This document shows, piece after piece, positions 41,770 through 52,722 of a DNA stretch of 64,000 nucleotides; the stretch's first letter is position 1, and each line of letters starts with the position of its first letter. The notes under the pieces are model-generated. The model was not told the DNA's origin and ran no database searches. It saw only the letters and a program-made list of their open reading frames with translations. This DNA is from Amycolatopsis thermoflava N1165 (lineage in GTDB: Bacteria > Actinomycetota > Actinomycetes > Mycobacteriales > Pseudonocardiaceae), in the NCBI RefSeq assembly GCF_000473265.1, contig NZ_KI421511.1, positions 2,345,731-2,409,730 on the forward strand. The letters are read 5' to 3'. Position numbers and translations under genes: made by a program.

Positions 41770-43098
41770 ATGACCACGAGCACGGGCACAGAAATCCGCC
41801 AGCGGCGACGGCTGGAGACGGCGATCCCGGGACCGCGATCCCGCGAACTCATGACGCGCAAGGGCGCCGCGGTCGCCGCGGGGGTCGGCACCACGATGCC
41901 GGTCTTCGCGGCGGCGGCAGGCGGCGGCATCGTGGTCGACGTCGACGGCAACCACCTGATCGACCTCGGCTCGGGAATCGCGGTCACCACGGTCGGCGCG
42001 AGCAACCCGCGGGTCGCGCGCGCGGTGCGGGAACAGGTGGAGGCGTTCACCCACACGTGCTTCATGGTCACGCCGTACGAGGGGTACGTGGCCGTCGCCG
42101 AGGCACTCGGCCGGCTGACGCCCGGCGATCACGAGAAGCGCACCGCGCTGTTCAACTCGGGCGCGGAGGCCGTCGAGAACGCGGTCAAGATCGCGCGGGC
42201 GCACACCGGCCGCGGCGCGGTGGCCGTGTTCGACCACGCCTACCACGGCCGCACCAACCTGACGATGGCGATGACGGCGAAGTCCATGCCCTACAAGCAC
42301 GGGTTCGGCCCGTTCGCGCCCGAGGTCTACCGGGCGCCACTGTCCTACCCGTTCCGCGACGGCGGACTGTCCGGGGCCGAGGCCGCGAGCCGGGCGCTGG
42401 ACGTGATCGAGAAGCAGGTCGGCGCGCCGAACCTGGCGGCGGTGGTGATCGAGCCGATCCAGGGCGAGGGCGGGTTCGTCGAGCCCGCGCCCGGTTTCCT
42501 GCCCGCGCTGGCGTCGTGGTGCCGGGCGAACGGCGTGGTGTTCGTCGCCGACGAGGTCCAGACCGGGTTCGCCCGCACCGGCGACTGGTTCGCGTGCGAC
42601 CACGAGGGCGTGGTGCCGGACCTGATCGTGACGGCGAAGGGCATCGCGGGCGGGCTGCCGCTGTCGGCGGTGACCGGGCGGGCGGAGATCATGGACGCCG
42701 TGCACGCCGGCGGGCTGGGCGGCACCTACGGCGGCAACCCGCTGGCGTGCGCGGCCGCGCTGGCCGCCATCGAGACCATCGAGCAGGACGGGCTCGTGGC
42801 CCGCGCGCGGGAGATCGGCTCGCTGCTGAAGTCCCGGCTGCGCGGGCTGGACGACGCGCGGATCGGCGACGTGCGCGGCCGCGGCGGGATGATCGCGGTC
42901 GAGCTGGTGCGGCCGGGCACGACCGAGCCCGACGCGGCGCTGGCGAAGGCGGTCGCGGCGGCGGCCCACGAGCGGGGCGTGATCGTGCTGACCTGCGGCA
43001 CGCACGGCAACGTCCTGCGGTTCCTGCCACCGCTGACGATCAGCGACGACCTCCTGCACGACGCGATGGACGTGCTCGGGGAGGCGCTGCGCGCGTAA
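41770..43098 (+). CDS. Class III PLP aminotransferase (4-aminobutyrate aminotransferase-like)
   Basis: This 442-residue enzyme resembles GabT. It has TALFNSGAEAVENAVKIARAHTGRGAVAVFDHAYHGRTNLTMAMTAK, IEPIQGEGGFVEPAPGFLPAL, the PLP-contact ADEVQTGFARTG, and the Schiff-base lysine in TAKGIAGGLPLSAV. Likely substrates are 4-aminobutyrate or a similar omega-amino acid. ATG at 41770 gives the usual N-terminus; an in-frame ATG at 41743 is an alternative. Its link to the adjacent aromatic pathway is unclear. Confidence 0.88.
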   Translation: MTTSTGTEIRQRRRLETAIPGPRSRELMTRKGAAVAAGVGTTMPVFAAAAGGGIVVDVDGNHLIDLGSGIAVTTVGASNPRVARAVREQVEAFTHTCFMVTPYEGYVAVAEALGRLTPGDHEKRTALFNSGAEAVENAVKIARAHTGRGAVAVFDHAYHGRTNLTMAMTAKSMPYKHGFGPFAPEVYRAPLSYPFRDGGLSGAEAASRALDVIEKQVGAPNLAAVVIEPIQGEGGFVEPAPGFLPALASWCRANGVVFVADEVQTGFARTGDWFACDHEGVVPDLIVTAKGIAGGLPLSAVTGRAEIMDAVHAGGLGGTYGGNPLACAAALAAIETIEQDGLVARAREIGSLLKSRLRGLDDARIGDVRGRGGMIAVELVRPGTTEPDAALAKAVAAAAHERGVIVLTCGTHGNVLRFLPPLTISDDLLHDAMDVLGEALRA

Positions 43099-43424
43099 CG
43101 CTCCCAGCACGAGGCACTCGCGCTTCCGGGGGCGCTCCGACGGCTGGCGGCGAACAGCGCCACCGCGGCCGGAGCCCGCCACGCTGAGCGCGTAGCGCCT
43201 CCTCCGGGGACGCGCCGGGCGCCGTGCACTTCCGGGAAACGGCGCGCACTCAGCGCTCCTGGGGGTGGCGCGGGCGCTTCCGGAGGCGCTCCGAACGGCT
43301 GGCGGCGAGCAGCGCTGCCGCAGCCGGAGCTGCCGGGGCGAGGGAAGCGGCCCCGGCCGGCAGCGACACGTTGCGCGCGTAGCGCTCGGGAGCCGCTACG
43401 CACCCTGCACGACGCGCCGGGCGC
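43099..43424. repeat. Decayed tandem duplication between the aminotransferase and the catC-like gene
   Basis: No gene is seen here. GCGCTTCCGG-GGCGCTCCGA followed by CGGCTGGCGGCGA and a GCGGCCGGAGC-like end occurs at 43120-43173 and again at 43274-43330. GACGCGCCGGGCGC and CAGCGCTCCTG also recur. The second CAGCGCTCCTG overlaps the end of the catC-like gene. The first, at 43251, encodes a stray H-P-Q-E-R-stop on the minus strand like that gene's tail. GCGCGTA(A/G)CGC occurs three times. The unit is about 150-175 bp. Confidence 0.7.
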
Positions 43425-43700
43425 TCAGCGCTCCTGCGGGTGCGTGGCCAGCGGCTCCACCGTCACGTCCATCCACGGCCACATCGGCAGGGACGTCAGC
43501 GCGTCGTGCAGGGCGGCAGGGTCCTCGGCTTCGTAGAGGCCGATCGTGGCGTTGCGGCCGGGGACCCGCCACAGCCGCTTCAGCACGCCCTCCGCCCGCA
43601 GCTCCATCGCCCGCTCCCGCTCCGCCTTGCGCAGCTGGTCGCGGGTCTGGCCGGGCGTGTCGGCGGGCAGCCGGTTCTCGGTGCGGACCAGGAACTCCAC
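43425..43700 (-). CDS. Muconolactone isomerase-like protein (CatC family)
   Basis: This 91-residue protein matches the CatC ferredoxin-like fold: MEFLVRTENRLPADTP, ERERAMELRAEGVLKRLWRVPGRNATIGLYEAEDPAALHDALTSLPMWPWMDVTVEPLATHP. CatC shifts the double bond of muconolactone in the beta-ketoadipate pathway. No catA or catB is nearby; it instead follows an extradiol dioxygenase operon, so it may isomerise a different ring-cleavage intermediate. That is inference. Confidence 0.82.
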   Translation of the reverse strand: MEFLVRTENRLPADTPGQTRDQLRKAERERAMELRAEGVLKRLWRVPGRNATIGLYEAEDPAALHDALTSLPMWPWMDVTVEPLATHPQER

Positions 43701-43712
43701 GAAGACTCCTCC

Positions 43713-44414
43713 TCAGACCAGGGACAACAGCAGGCCGGCCAGTTCCTTGGGCGCGGTGACCATCGCCTCGTGGCCGGTGGCGATCGTGTGCACCGGCCAG
43801 CCCCGCGCGGCGGCCCGCTCCGCGTGCGGCTGGAAGACCCGCATCCAGTCGGTGCACTCGGCGAACGCCGCGGGCACCCGCTCCACCGCGCCGCTCAGGC
43901 GCAGCGGTTCGGTGTAGCTCAGCCACGGGTGCGGGGTCAGCCGGGCGCTCAGCCAGTCCACATCGGACTGCTCGGCCACGCCGAGCACCTGCAGCGACCG
44001 CACCGGGATCAGCCACCCGAACCCCGCCGTGGCGACGGACTCGCGGTAGTGCCCGGCGATCGTCTCCGGCTGCAGGTCGACCGCGGCATCCCCGTCGTCG
44101 CCGACGAACGCGTCCAGGTACACCCGCCGCGCCACGCGGTCCGGCACCCGGTCGGCCACGCCGGTGATCACCTGCCCGGCGTAGCTGTGCCCGACCAGCA
44201 CCACGTCGTCCAGGTCCCACGCCCGGATCAGCGCCACGACGTCCTCGACGTGCGTGCGCAGCCCGACGGACGGGCTCAGCAGGTGCGCCCGGTCGCTCAC
44301 CCCAGTCAGCGTCGGCGTGTGCACCTCGTGCCCGGCGGCGCGCAGCAGCGGCGCCACCCGCTGCCACACCCAGCCGCCGTGCCACGCGCCGTGCACCAGC
44401 ACGAAGGTGCTCAT
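43713..44414 (-). CDS. Alpha/beta hydrolase (esterase-like)
   Basis: This 233-residue alpha/beta hydrolase has the oxyanion motif LVHGAWHGGW, the nucleophile elbow VGHSYAGQ, and the catalytic His in TGHEAM. It resembles plant and bacterial methyl-ester hydrolases of the salicylate-binding-protein type. The ATG overlaps ligB by 4 bp. In this operon it could open a lactone or cleave a methyl ester made after ring cleavage; the substrate is not shown by sequence. Confidence 0.85.
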   Translation of the reverse strand: MSTFVLVHGAWHGGWVWQRVAPLLRAAGHEVHTPTLTGVSDRAHLLSPSVGLRTHVEDVVALIRAWDLDDVVLVGHSYAGQVITGVADRVPDRVARRVYLDAFVGDDGDAAVDLQPETIAGHYRESVATAGFGWLIPVRSLQVLGVAEQSDVDWLSARLTPHPWLSYTEPLRLSGAVERVPAAFAECTDWMRVFQPHAERAAARGWPVHTIATGHEAMVTAPKELAGLLLSLV

Positions 44415-45259
44415 GCGCCCAGCTCCTCGAACAGCGCCAGCCCGGCGGCGGTGTTAGACGCCGGCACGTGGTAGGTCTCGTGCACCCGCCGGATGTTCTC
44501 GCTCAGCGCGCCGCGCATCACCAGCCACATGATCAGCTCGATCCCCTCCGTCCCGGCCAGCCGGATGTACTCCTCGCGGCCCAGCGCGGCCAGCTTCGCC
44601 GGCTCCGTCTCGATCGCCGTCAGGTACATCCGGTCGAACTCGCTGTTGATCAGACCGGCACGCGCGCCGGCCAGCTGGTGCGACATCCCGCCGGTGCCGA
44701 ACACCGCGACCTTCTCCGCGCCGGGGAACGACCGGATCGCCCGCCCCAGCGCCTGGCCGAGCGCGAAGCAGCGGGCCGCGGTCGGCTGCGGGTACTGGAT
44801 CACGTTGACCAGCAACGGGATCACCCGGCACGGCCACGCCTCCCCCGGTTCCGGGCAGTACACCGACAGCGGCACGGTGAGCCCGTGGTCGACGTCGAGG
44901 CGGTGGAAGGTGGCCAGGTCGAACCCCTCGTCCACCAGCTCGCGCACCAGGTGCTCGCTCAGCTCCGGCGCGCCCCGCACCACCGGCACCGGGCGGCGGC
45001 CCCAGCCCTCGTCGGCCACCTGGTAGGACTCGGCGGTGCCGATGCCGAAGGTGGGCACCAGGTCCAGATCGACCGCGTTGGCGTGGTCGTTGTAGACCAC
45101 GATCGCCACGTCCGGCGTGTGCTCGGCCATCCACTCCCGGGCCGGGGCGTAGCCGTCGAACAACGGCTTCCAGTACTCGTCGCCGGTCTTGCGGTTGTCC
45201 ATCGCCGCGCCGATCGAGGGCACGTGCGAGGTCGCCAGACCCCAGATCACCTCAGCCAA
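44411..45259 (-). CDS. ligB: Extradiol ring-cleavage dioxygenase, catalytic (beta) subunit, LigB-type
   Basis: This 282-residue LigB-family subunit should cleave a protocatechuate- or gallate-type catechol next to a hydroxyl. Iron ligands line up with the Sphingobium LigB pattern: His12 (ATSHVPS), His59 (YNDHAN) and Glu241 (TEGIELI). The catalytic His194 lies in GMSHQLAGA. The preceding gene encodes the alpha subunit and overlaps it by 8 bp. Protocatechuate 4,5-, gallate and 3-O-methylgallate dioxygenases share this fold, so the ring substrate is not settled. Confidence 0.92.
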   Translation of the reverse strand: MAEVIWGLATSHVPSIGAAMDNRKTGDEYWKPLFDGYAPAREWMAEHTPDVAIVVYNDHANAVDLDLVPTFGIGTAESYQVADEGWGRRPVPVVRGAPELSEHLVRELVDEGFDLATFHRLDVDHGLTVPLSVYCPEPGEAWPCRVIPLLVNVIQYPQPTAARCFALGQALGRAIRSFPGAEKVAVFGTGGMSHQLAGARAGLINSEFDRMYLTAIETEPAKLAALGREEYIRLAGTEGIELIMWLVMRGALSENIRRVHETYHVPASNTAAGLALFEELGA

Positions 45260-45596
45260 ACTTCCGCCCTCCCGAGCGCAGCGCCGCCGCGAACTCCTCC
45301 GCGGTCATGCCGGTGAACACGCCACCGAGGTACTGCATCGACTTCCGGTCCATCATGGCCAGCTTGTAGGTGTAGAAAATGGACGCTCCCAGGTCGAGCA
45401 TCGCGGTCCAGTCCCGTTCCAGGACCGCCTTCTTCTGCTCCGGCGACAGCCCGTAGGCATCGCAGTAGGCGGCCTCGTCGGCGTTGAACCGCTCGCGGTT
45501 GGCCGCGTCCTTCAGCGACAGGCACATCCGGTTCAGGGCGTAGCCCCGCCTGCTGGCCGTCAGATCCAGGACGTAGTCGTCGCGCGCCTGGCCCAT
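45252..45596 (-). CDS. ligA: Extradiol dioxygenase alpha subunit, LigA-type
   Basis: This 114-residue helical protein caps the LigB active site in the alpha2beta2 enzyme. Family features are SRRGYALNRMCLSLKDAANRERFNADEAAYCDAYGLSPEQKKAVLERDW and LDLGASIFYTYKLAMMDRKSMQYLGGVFTGMTAEEFAAALRSGG. It precedes ligB with overlap, as in other two-subunit enzymes. It is separated from purU by 10 bp. Confidence 0.93.
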   Translation of the reverse strand: MGQARDDYVLDLTASRRGYALNRMCLSLKDAANRERFNADEAAYCDAYGLSPEQKKAVLERDWTAMLDLGASIFYTYKLAMMDRKSMQYLGGVFTGMTAEEFAAALRSGGRKFG

Positions 45597-45606
45597 GTCC
45601 CCTCCT

Positions 45607-46470
45607 TCAGAAGACGACGGTGGTGTTCCCGTCGCGGATGACGCGGTCGTCGCAGTGCCAGGACACCGCGCGGGACAGCACGAGCCGTTCCACGTCGGCG
45701 CCGCGGCGCTGCAGGTCGCGGGCGGAGTCGCGGTGCGACACGCGGATGACGTCCTGCTCGATGATCGGCCCCTCGTCGAGGTCCTCGGTGACGTAGTGGG
45801 CGGTCGCGCCGACCAGCTTCACGCCGCGTTCCTTCGCCCGCTGGTACGGGCCCGCGCCCATGAACGCGGGCAGGAACGAGTGGTGGATGTTGATCACCGG
45901 CACGCCGAGGTCGTCCAGGAACCCGCCGGACAGGATCTGCATGTACCGGGCCAGCACCACGAGGTCGACGTTGCCCTTGAGGAGGTTCAGCTGTTCCTTC
46001 TCCGCCTCGGCCTTGCGCTCCTTCTCCACCGGCACGTGGAAGAACGGGATGCCGAACTGCCGCACGTCGTCGCCGAGGTCGGGGTGGTTGGAGATCACCA
46101 TCGGCACCGTCATGCGCAGCTCGCCGCGCCGCTGCCGCCACAGCAGGTCCAGCAGGCAGTGGTCCATCTTGGACACCAGGATCGCCACGCGCTTGTGCCG
46201 CCGCGCCTCGACCAGCCGGTAGGTCAGGCCGAGCTCGTCCACCAGCCTCGCGTCCAGCGCCTCGCCCAGCGCGGGCAGCTTCGACGGCAGGTCCGGCAGG
46301 TGGAAGACGGTGCGCTGGAAGAACCGGCCGCCGGCGGGGTCGCTGGTGGACTGGTCGAGCGCGACGACGTTCGCGCCGTGCCCGGCCAGGATCGCCGACA
46401 CGGTCGACACGATCCCGGGCCGGTCGGCGCCCTGCACGATGAGCCTGCCGTAGTCCTCGGCGACGATCAT
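45607..46470 (-). CDS. purU: Formyltetrahydrofolate deformylase
   Basis: This 287-residue enzyme hydrolyses 10-formyl-THF to formate and THF. An N-terminal ACT domain (LIVQGADRPGIVSTVSAILAGHGANVVALDQSTSD) is followed by the formyltransferase fold with VVLARYMQILS and the catalytic NIHHSFLPAF. In this operon it would free THF by releasing the former aryl methyl group as formate. ATG at 46470 overlaps the metF-like stop by 4 bp. Confidence 0.93.
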   Translation of the reverse strand: MIVAEDYGRLIVQGADRPGIVSTVSAILAGHGANVVALDQSTSDPAGGRFFQRTVFHLPDLPSKLPALGEALDARLVDELGLTYRLVEARRHKRVAILVSKMDHCLLDLLWRQRRGELRMTVPMVISNHPDLGDDVRQFGIPFFHVPVEKERKAEAEKEQLNLLKGNVDLVVLARYMQILSGGFLDDLGVPVINIHHSFLPAFMGAGPYQRAKERGVKLVGATAHYVTEDLDEGPIIEQDVIRVSHRDSARDLQRRGADVERLVLSRAVSWHCDDRVIRDGNTTVVF

Positions 46471-47312
46471 GACCGGCCGTCCGGGGTGCCGAGCGAGGCC
46501 AGCAGGCCCTGCCGCCACCGTTCGGTGCCTTCGAGCTCGTTGAAGGTGAAGATGTGCAGGCCGCGGATGTTCCCGGCGGGCCGGGACGCGAGCCGCCGCG
46601 CCAGTTTGCCGGGCTGGTAGGCGCCGGGCAGCAGGAACCGCCACAACAGGTTTTGCTGCTTGCGCAGGAACCGCGCGGACTGGCCGAGACCGAGACCGGC
46701 CGAGATGCGGATCAGCTTTTGCCGGTTGACCGGTCCGGGGATTCCGACGTGGACGGGCAGGTCGATGCCGGACGCGGCGATCCGCTCCGCCCAGGCGTGG
46801 GTGGTCGCGGCGGTGAAGCAGATCTGCGTGAGGATCCGCGTGGCCAGCGGCGCCTTCTGTTTCAGCGCAAGGTCGACGGCCTCCTGCGGGATGACGCCGT
46901 GGCCCTCGGGGTAGCCGCCGATGCCGATCGCGCGGAACGAGTGCCCGGTGCGTTCCAGCGCCTGCAGCAGCGCGTAGGCGTCGGGGTAGGGCCCGGCCGG
47001 GGCGGGCGCGTCGCCGCCGACGACGAACACCGAGTCGGCGCCGGCCTCCCGCAGGCGGGACGCCACGTCGGCGACGTGCCGGTCGTCGCGGAACAACCGC
47101 GCGGCGAGGTGCGGGGTGGCGCGGTAACCGTGGCCGAGCAGCCGTTCGGTGAGGTCGAGGGTGGTGTCGAGGCCCTTCGCCTCGGTGACCGTGACCGTCA
47201 GCGGCACGGTCACCGGCACGTGCTCGAGGACCTTCCGTTCGGTGCTCGCGAACGGCATGACCTCGTAGCTCGTGGCGCGCACGAGATCCGCCAGGCGACC
47301 GGAGTGGCTCAT
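46467..47312 (-). CDS. metF: Methylenetetrahydrofolate reductase (MetF-like)
   Basis: This 281-residue flavin TIM-barrel protein matches the MetF family: VTVTEAKGLDTTLDLTERLLGHGYRATPHLAARLFRDD, GADSVFVVGGDAPAPAGPYPDAYALLQAL, IGIGGYPEGH, and ILTQICFTAATTHAWAERI. Here it most likely runs as a methyl-THF oxidising enzyme, returning the methyl carbon taken from lignin aromatics to 5,10-methylene-THF. It is the first gene of the leftward arm, 162 bp from the galB-like gene. ATG 47312 is preferred to an upstream in-frame codon at 47387. Confidence 0.88.
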   Translation of the reverse strand: MSHSGRLADLVRATSYEVMPFASTERKVLEHVPVTVPLTVTVTEAKGLDTTLDLTERLLGHGYRATPHLAARLFRDDRHVADVASRLREAGADSVFVVGGDAPAPAGPYPDAYALLQALERTGHSFRAIGIGGYPEGHGVIPQEAVDLALKQKAPLATRILTQICFTAATTHAWAERIAASGIDLPVHVGIPGPVNRQKLIRISAGLGLGQSARFLRKQQNLLWRFLLPGAYQPGKLARRLASRPAGNIRGLHIFTFNELEGTERWRQGLLASLGTPDGRS

Positions 47313-47474
47313 GCAGCCCAGTAGACCCGAGCCGGCGCGGGGTTTCGCCCGGCATCGAGACAGCCCCGGGCGCGACAAATGACGCACACCGGAGCCGCCT
47401 GGAGGACCTCACGGCCGCCCCGCGCGGCTCCTAGTGTCCATCGTGGGTGCCGACGACGACACGAGGAGAAGGCG
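47313..47474. promoter_or_regulatory. Divergent promoter region of the O-demethylation/ring-cleavage cluster
   Basis: These 162 bp separate the leftward metF-purU-ligAB arm from the rightward galB-ligK-ligM arm. AGGAGAAGG before 47475 is a strong ribosome site. AT-rich ACAAATGACG near 47375 and TAGTGT near 47433 are possible promoter parts. I found no strong palindrome, so the regulator is not predicted. Confidence 0.45.
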
Positions 47475-48190
47475 ATGACGTTACTGGTGGTCAGCGCGCA
47501 CGCGGGGGATTTCGTCTGGCGCGCGGCGGGTGCGATCGCCCTGGCCACCAGCCGGGGCCGGCGGGCCAAGGTGCTGTGCCTGAGCTTCGGCGAGCGCGGC
47601 GAGTCCGCGAAGGCCTGGCGCGAGGGCAAAGCGCTGGACGAGATCAAGGAGATCCGCCGCGGCGAAGCGGAAAACGCCGCCGCAGTGCTGGGAGCCGAGA
47701 TCGAGTTCCTCGACGCCGGCGACTACCCGCTGCAAGAGACCCCGGAGCTGGTCGACCGCATGGTTCGGGTCTACCGGGAGGTCAACCCGTCGGTGGTGCT
47801 GACCCATCCGCCGGCCGACCCCTACAACGGCGACCACCCCGCCGCCGCCCGAATGGCCTTGCAGGCGCGGGTGCTGGCGCAGGCCATCGGCTACGACGCG
47901 CCGGGCGAGCCGCTGGGCGCGCCGCCGGTGTTCTTCTTCGAGCCGCACCAGCCGGAGCAGTGCGATTTCAAACCGAACGTGCTGCTGGACATCACCGAGG
48001 TGTTCGACACCAAACGCAAGGCCATGGAGTGCCTGCCCGCGCAGCAGCACATGTGGGACTACTACACCGATCTCGCCAAACGCCGCGGCGTGCAGGTCAA
48101 GCGCAACGCCGGCCCGAACCTCGGGCTGCCGCACCACACCATGGGCGAGGCCTACATGCGCCTCTACCCGCAGGTGACCGGGGAACTCGC

Positions 48191-48194
<4 letters not shown>
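47475..48194 (+). CDS. galB: 4-Oxalomesaconate hydratase, GalB-type (PIG-L fold)
   Basis: This 239-residue PIG-L-family metalloprotein resembles Pseudomonas GalB, which hydrates 4-oxalomesaconate to 4-carboxy-4-hydroxy-2-oxoadipate. The metal motifs are SAHAGDFVWRAAGA and HPPADPYNGDHPAA. Other family blocks are FGERGESAKAWREGKALDEIKEIRRGEAENAA and FFFEPHQPEQCDFKPNVLLDITEVFDTKRKAMECLPAQQHMWDYY. It overlaps the aldolase start as ATGA. The neighbours support GalB rather than a sugar deacetylase. Confidence 0.87.
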
Positions 48195-50289
<2,095 letters not shown>

Positions 50290-50338
50290 CCCCGAGCAGG
50301 CCGGTCGCCACCCGACGGGGGTGGCGACCGGTCATCCA

Positions 50339-51949
50339 TCACGCGAAGCCGACCGCGGCGACCATCACCGGGATCAGCAGCATGATCAGGATCGCGCCGA
50401 CGACGTCGAAGGCCGCGCCGGATCGGATCATCTTGGTGATCGGCACCGCGCCGGAGCCGTAGACGATCGCGTTCTGCGGCGTGGACACCGGCAGCATGAA
50501 CCCGAACGACGCGGCGAAGGTCGCGGCGAGCGCCGGCGTGAACGGGTCGACCCCGGCGGCGATCGCGATCGGGATGACGATCGGCACCACCACCGCCGCC
50601 GACGCGGTGTTGGAGGTCGTCTCGGACACCAGGATCGCCAGCAGCACCGCGAAGACCGTCAGCGCGATCCCGCTGCCGATGCCGAGCGCCCCGGCCAGCC
50701 CGGTGCCCACGCGCTCCGCGAGCCCGGTGTCCGCCAGCAGCGAGCCGAAGATGATGCCGCTGCCGAACAGCAGGATGGTGCCCCAGTCGATGCGGGCGGC
50801 CTCGGACCAGGTGAGGGTGAACCGGCGCTCCCGCCAGTTCGTCGGCAGCACGAACAGCAGCGCCGCGCCGAGGACGGCGACGATGCCCTCGTCGAGCCGG
50901 TCGCTGACCAGTTCGTAGGCGCGGGAGTCGTTGCCCGCCACCAGTGCCACGATGCCCGGCGTCACCCACAGCACCACGGTGATGCTGAAGGCGATCAGGG
51001 TGTTGCGCTCGGCGACCGAGAACCGGCCCAGCTTCGCCCGCTCACCGGCGACGTACTCCTCGACGCCGGTGAGCTTCTTGATCTCCGGGCGGTTGAGCAG
51101 GATCAGCAGCACGATCAGGACGACGAACATCGCCACGCAGGCGGGCAGGGCCATCGTGGTCCACTGCAGGAACGAGATCCGCTCGCCGGTGGCCTCCTCG
51201 ATCAGGCCGCGCCCGATCAGGTTGGGCGGCGAGCCGATCGGCGTGAGCAGACCGCCGACGCTGGCGCCGTAGGCGAGGACGAGCATCAGCGCGATGCCCA
51301 CCCGCAGCCGCAGCGGGTCGAACCGCTCCCCCTCCGGCATGCGGCCGCGGATCAGCTCGGCGATGACGGTCAGCAGGCCGACCGCCGTGGGCAGCAGCAT
51401 CGCGACGGTCGCGGTGTTGGAGATGAACGCCGAGATCACGCAGGTGACGAACCCGAGCGCGGCGATGACGCGCCAGGTGCTGCGGCCGACGCCGGGGACG
51501 GAGAGGATGAAGAAGGCGAACCGGCGGGCCAGACCGTGCCGCAGCATCGCCTGCGCCAGGATGAACGCCCCGATGAAGACGAGCACCGTGGACGAGCCGA
51601 ACGGCTCCAGCACGTCGTCGGCGGGCAGCACGCCGAGCACCACGATGGCGGCGACCCCGATCAGGCCGCCGATCGGGATCGGCACCGGTTCGCACACCCA
51701 CAGCACCACCACGCCGAGCAGGACCGCCGCCAGGGTCTGCTGGCTGGAGTCCAGCGCGGTGGGCACGAACAGGAAGACGATGGTCACGAGCGGGGCGAGC
51801 ACGAAGCCGACGGTCCGCCGGGCCCGCTCGAACCGCTCCTCCGCCGGGGACAGCTTCTGCTCGGCGAGGCCGCGGTAGGTGCCGCCGGTCAGCAGGGCCG
51901 AGGTCACGCTCTCCGTACGTTCCCTGGTGCGTTCCTCACTTGTGGACAT
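50339..51949 (-). CDS. DASS/SLC13-family carboxylate transporter
   Basis: This 536-residue membrane protein belongs to the divalent-anion:Na+ symporter (CitT/SLC13) group. It has the two SNT-type signatures: FISNTATVAMLLPTAVGL in the first half and ETTSNTASAAVVVPIVIPIA in the second. GLLTPIGSPPNLIG and FMLPVSTPQNAIVYGSG are the matching substrate loops. It probably imports di- or tricarboxylates. It is convergent with ligM and could supply or export pathway acids, but no direct link is shown. Confidence 0.9.
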   Translation of the reverse strand: MSTSEERTRERTESVTSALLTGGTYRGLAEQKLSPAEERFERARRTVGFVLAPLVTIVFLFVPTALDSSQQTLAAVLLGVVVLWVCEPVPIPIGGLIGVAAIVVLGVLPADDVLEPFGSSTVLVFIGAFILAQAMLRHGLARRFAFFILSVPGVGRSTWRVIAALGFVTCVISAFISNTATVAMLLPTAVGLLTVIAELIRGRMPEGERFDPLRLRVGIALMLVLAYGASVGGLLTPIGSPPNLIGRGLIEEATGERISFLQWTTMALPACVAMFVVLIVLLILLNRPEIKKLTGVEEYVAGERAKLGRFSVAERNTLIAFSITVVLWVTPGIVALVAGNDSRAYELVSDRLDEGIVAVLGAALLFVLPTNWRERRFTLTWSEAARIDWGTILLFGSGIIFGSLLADTGLAERVGTGLAGALGIGSGIALTVFAVLLAILVSETTSNTASAAVVVPIVIPIAIAAGVDPFTPALAATFAASFGFMLPVSTPQNAIVYGSGAVPITKMIRSGAAFDVVGAILIMLLIPVMVAAVGFA

Positions 51950-52035
51950 GAAAGGGACGATAGCGACGAACGTGACCCACGTCACTCTTTCGTGTCCGGT
52001 TTCCGCCGGGCGCAGGCCGCGGGCGCCGGGGCAGG

Positions 52036-52629
52036 TCAGCGTGCCCGGGGTCCCATGAGCAGCATGACGACCTCGGTCGCCACGTCCACCGTGCCCGCCA
52101 GGTTCCCGCCCTCTTCCAGGGTGATCGCGATCAGCTCGCGCAGCCCGCCGAACAGGGTGATCGCCAGCTCCCGCGACGGCGGCACCACACCGGCCGCCCG
52201 CAGTTCCGGCGTGTCCGCCAGCGTGCGCATCAACGTCACGAACGAGTCCATCGTCTCGCGGGACAGCGCGCGGCCGGCCTCGCCCAGCGAGGGCGCCGCC
52301 CGCATCCAGCTCAGGCACAGCGCGGGATCGCTCTCCATCGACGCGATCAGCGCCTCCACCGCCTGGCGCGCCTGCGCCTGCCAAGGCGCGTCCCGCTCGA
52401 CCGCGGCCGCGATGTCCCGGATCATCCGCGCGTTGGTCTGCCGCAGCAGCTCGACGAAGCACTCCTGCTTGCTCGCGAACTGCTCGTAGAAGGTGCGCTT
52501 CGACGTGCGGGCGTGGTTGACCACGTCGGCGATCGTGACGTCGTGGTAGTCCCGTTCACGCAGGGCGGCGGCCATGCCCTGCAGCAGCCGGTCGCGGAAC
52601 CCGGTGCCCGCCACGTCGACGTCCGTCAC
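52036..52629 (-). CDS. TetR-family transcriptional regulator
   Basis: This 197-residue regulator has a TetR helix-turn-helix: FRDRLLQGMAAALRERDYHDVTIADVVNHARTSKRTFYEQFASKQECFVEL. It has an unassigned helical ligand domain. It is divergent from the P450 gene with 93 bp between starts, and an inverted repeat sits in the gap, so it probably represses the P450. Confidence 0.92.
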   Translation of the reverse strand: MTDVDVAGTGFRDRLLQGMAAALRERDYHDVTIADVVNHARTSKRTFYEQFASKQECFVELLRQTNARMIRDIAAAVERDAPWQAQARQAVEALIASMESDPALCLSWMRAAPSLGEAGRALSRETMDSFVTLMRTLADTPELRAAGVVPPSRELAITLFGGLRELIAITLEEGGNLAGTVDVATEVVMLLMGPRAR

Positions 52630-52676
52630 TCCGCCAACCTAACCCAGCCGCTTGACCGGGCGGCACGTCCGGCTCT

Positions 52677-52706
52677 ACCGTGCCTGGTACCCGGCAGTAC
52701 CACGGT
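52677..52706. promoter_or_regulatory. Candidate TetR operator at the P450 promoter
   Basis: ACCGTG at 52677-52682 and its complement CACGGT at 52701-52706 flank an inner GGTAC...GTACC pair. TTGACC at 52652 with 17-bp spacing to CTACCG places the left arm over a weak -10. Confidence 0.4.
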
Positions 52707-52722
52707 GGAGGTGGATGTCGTG

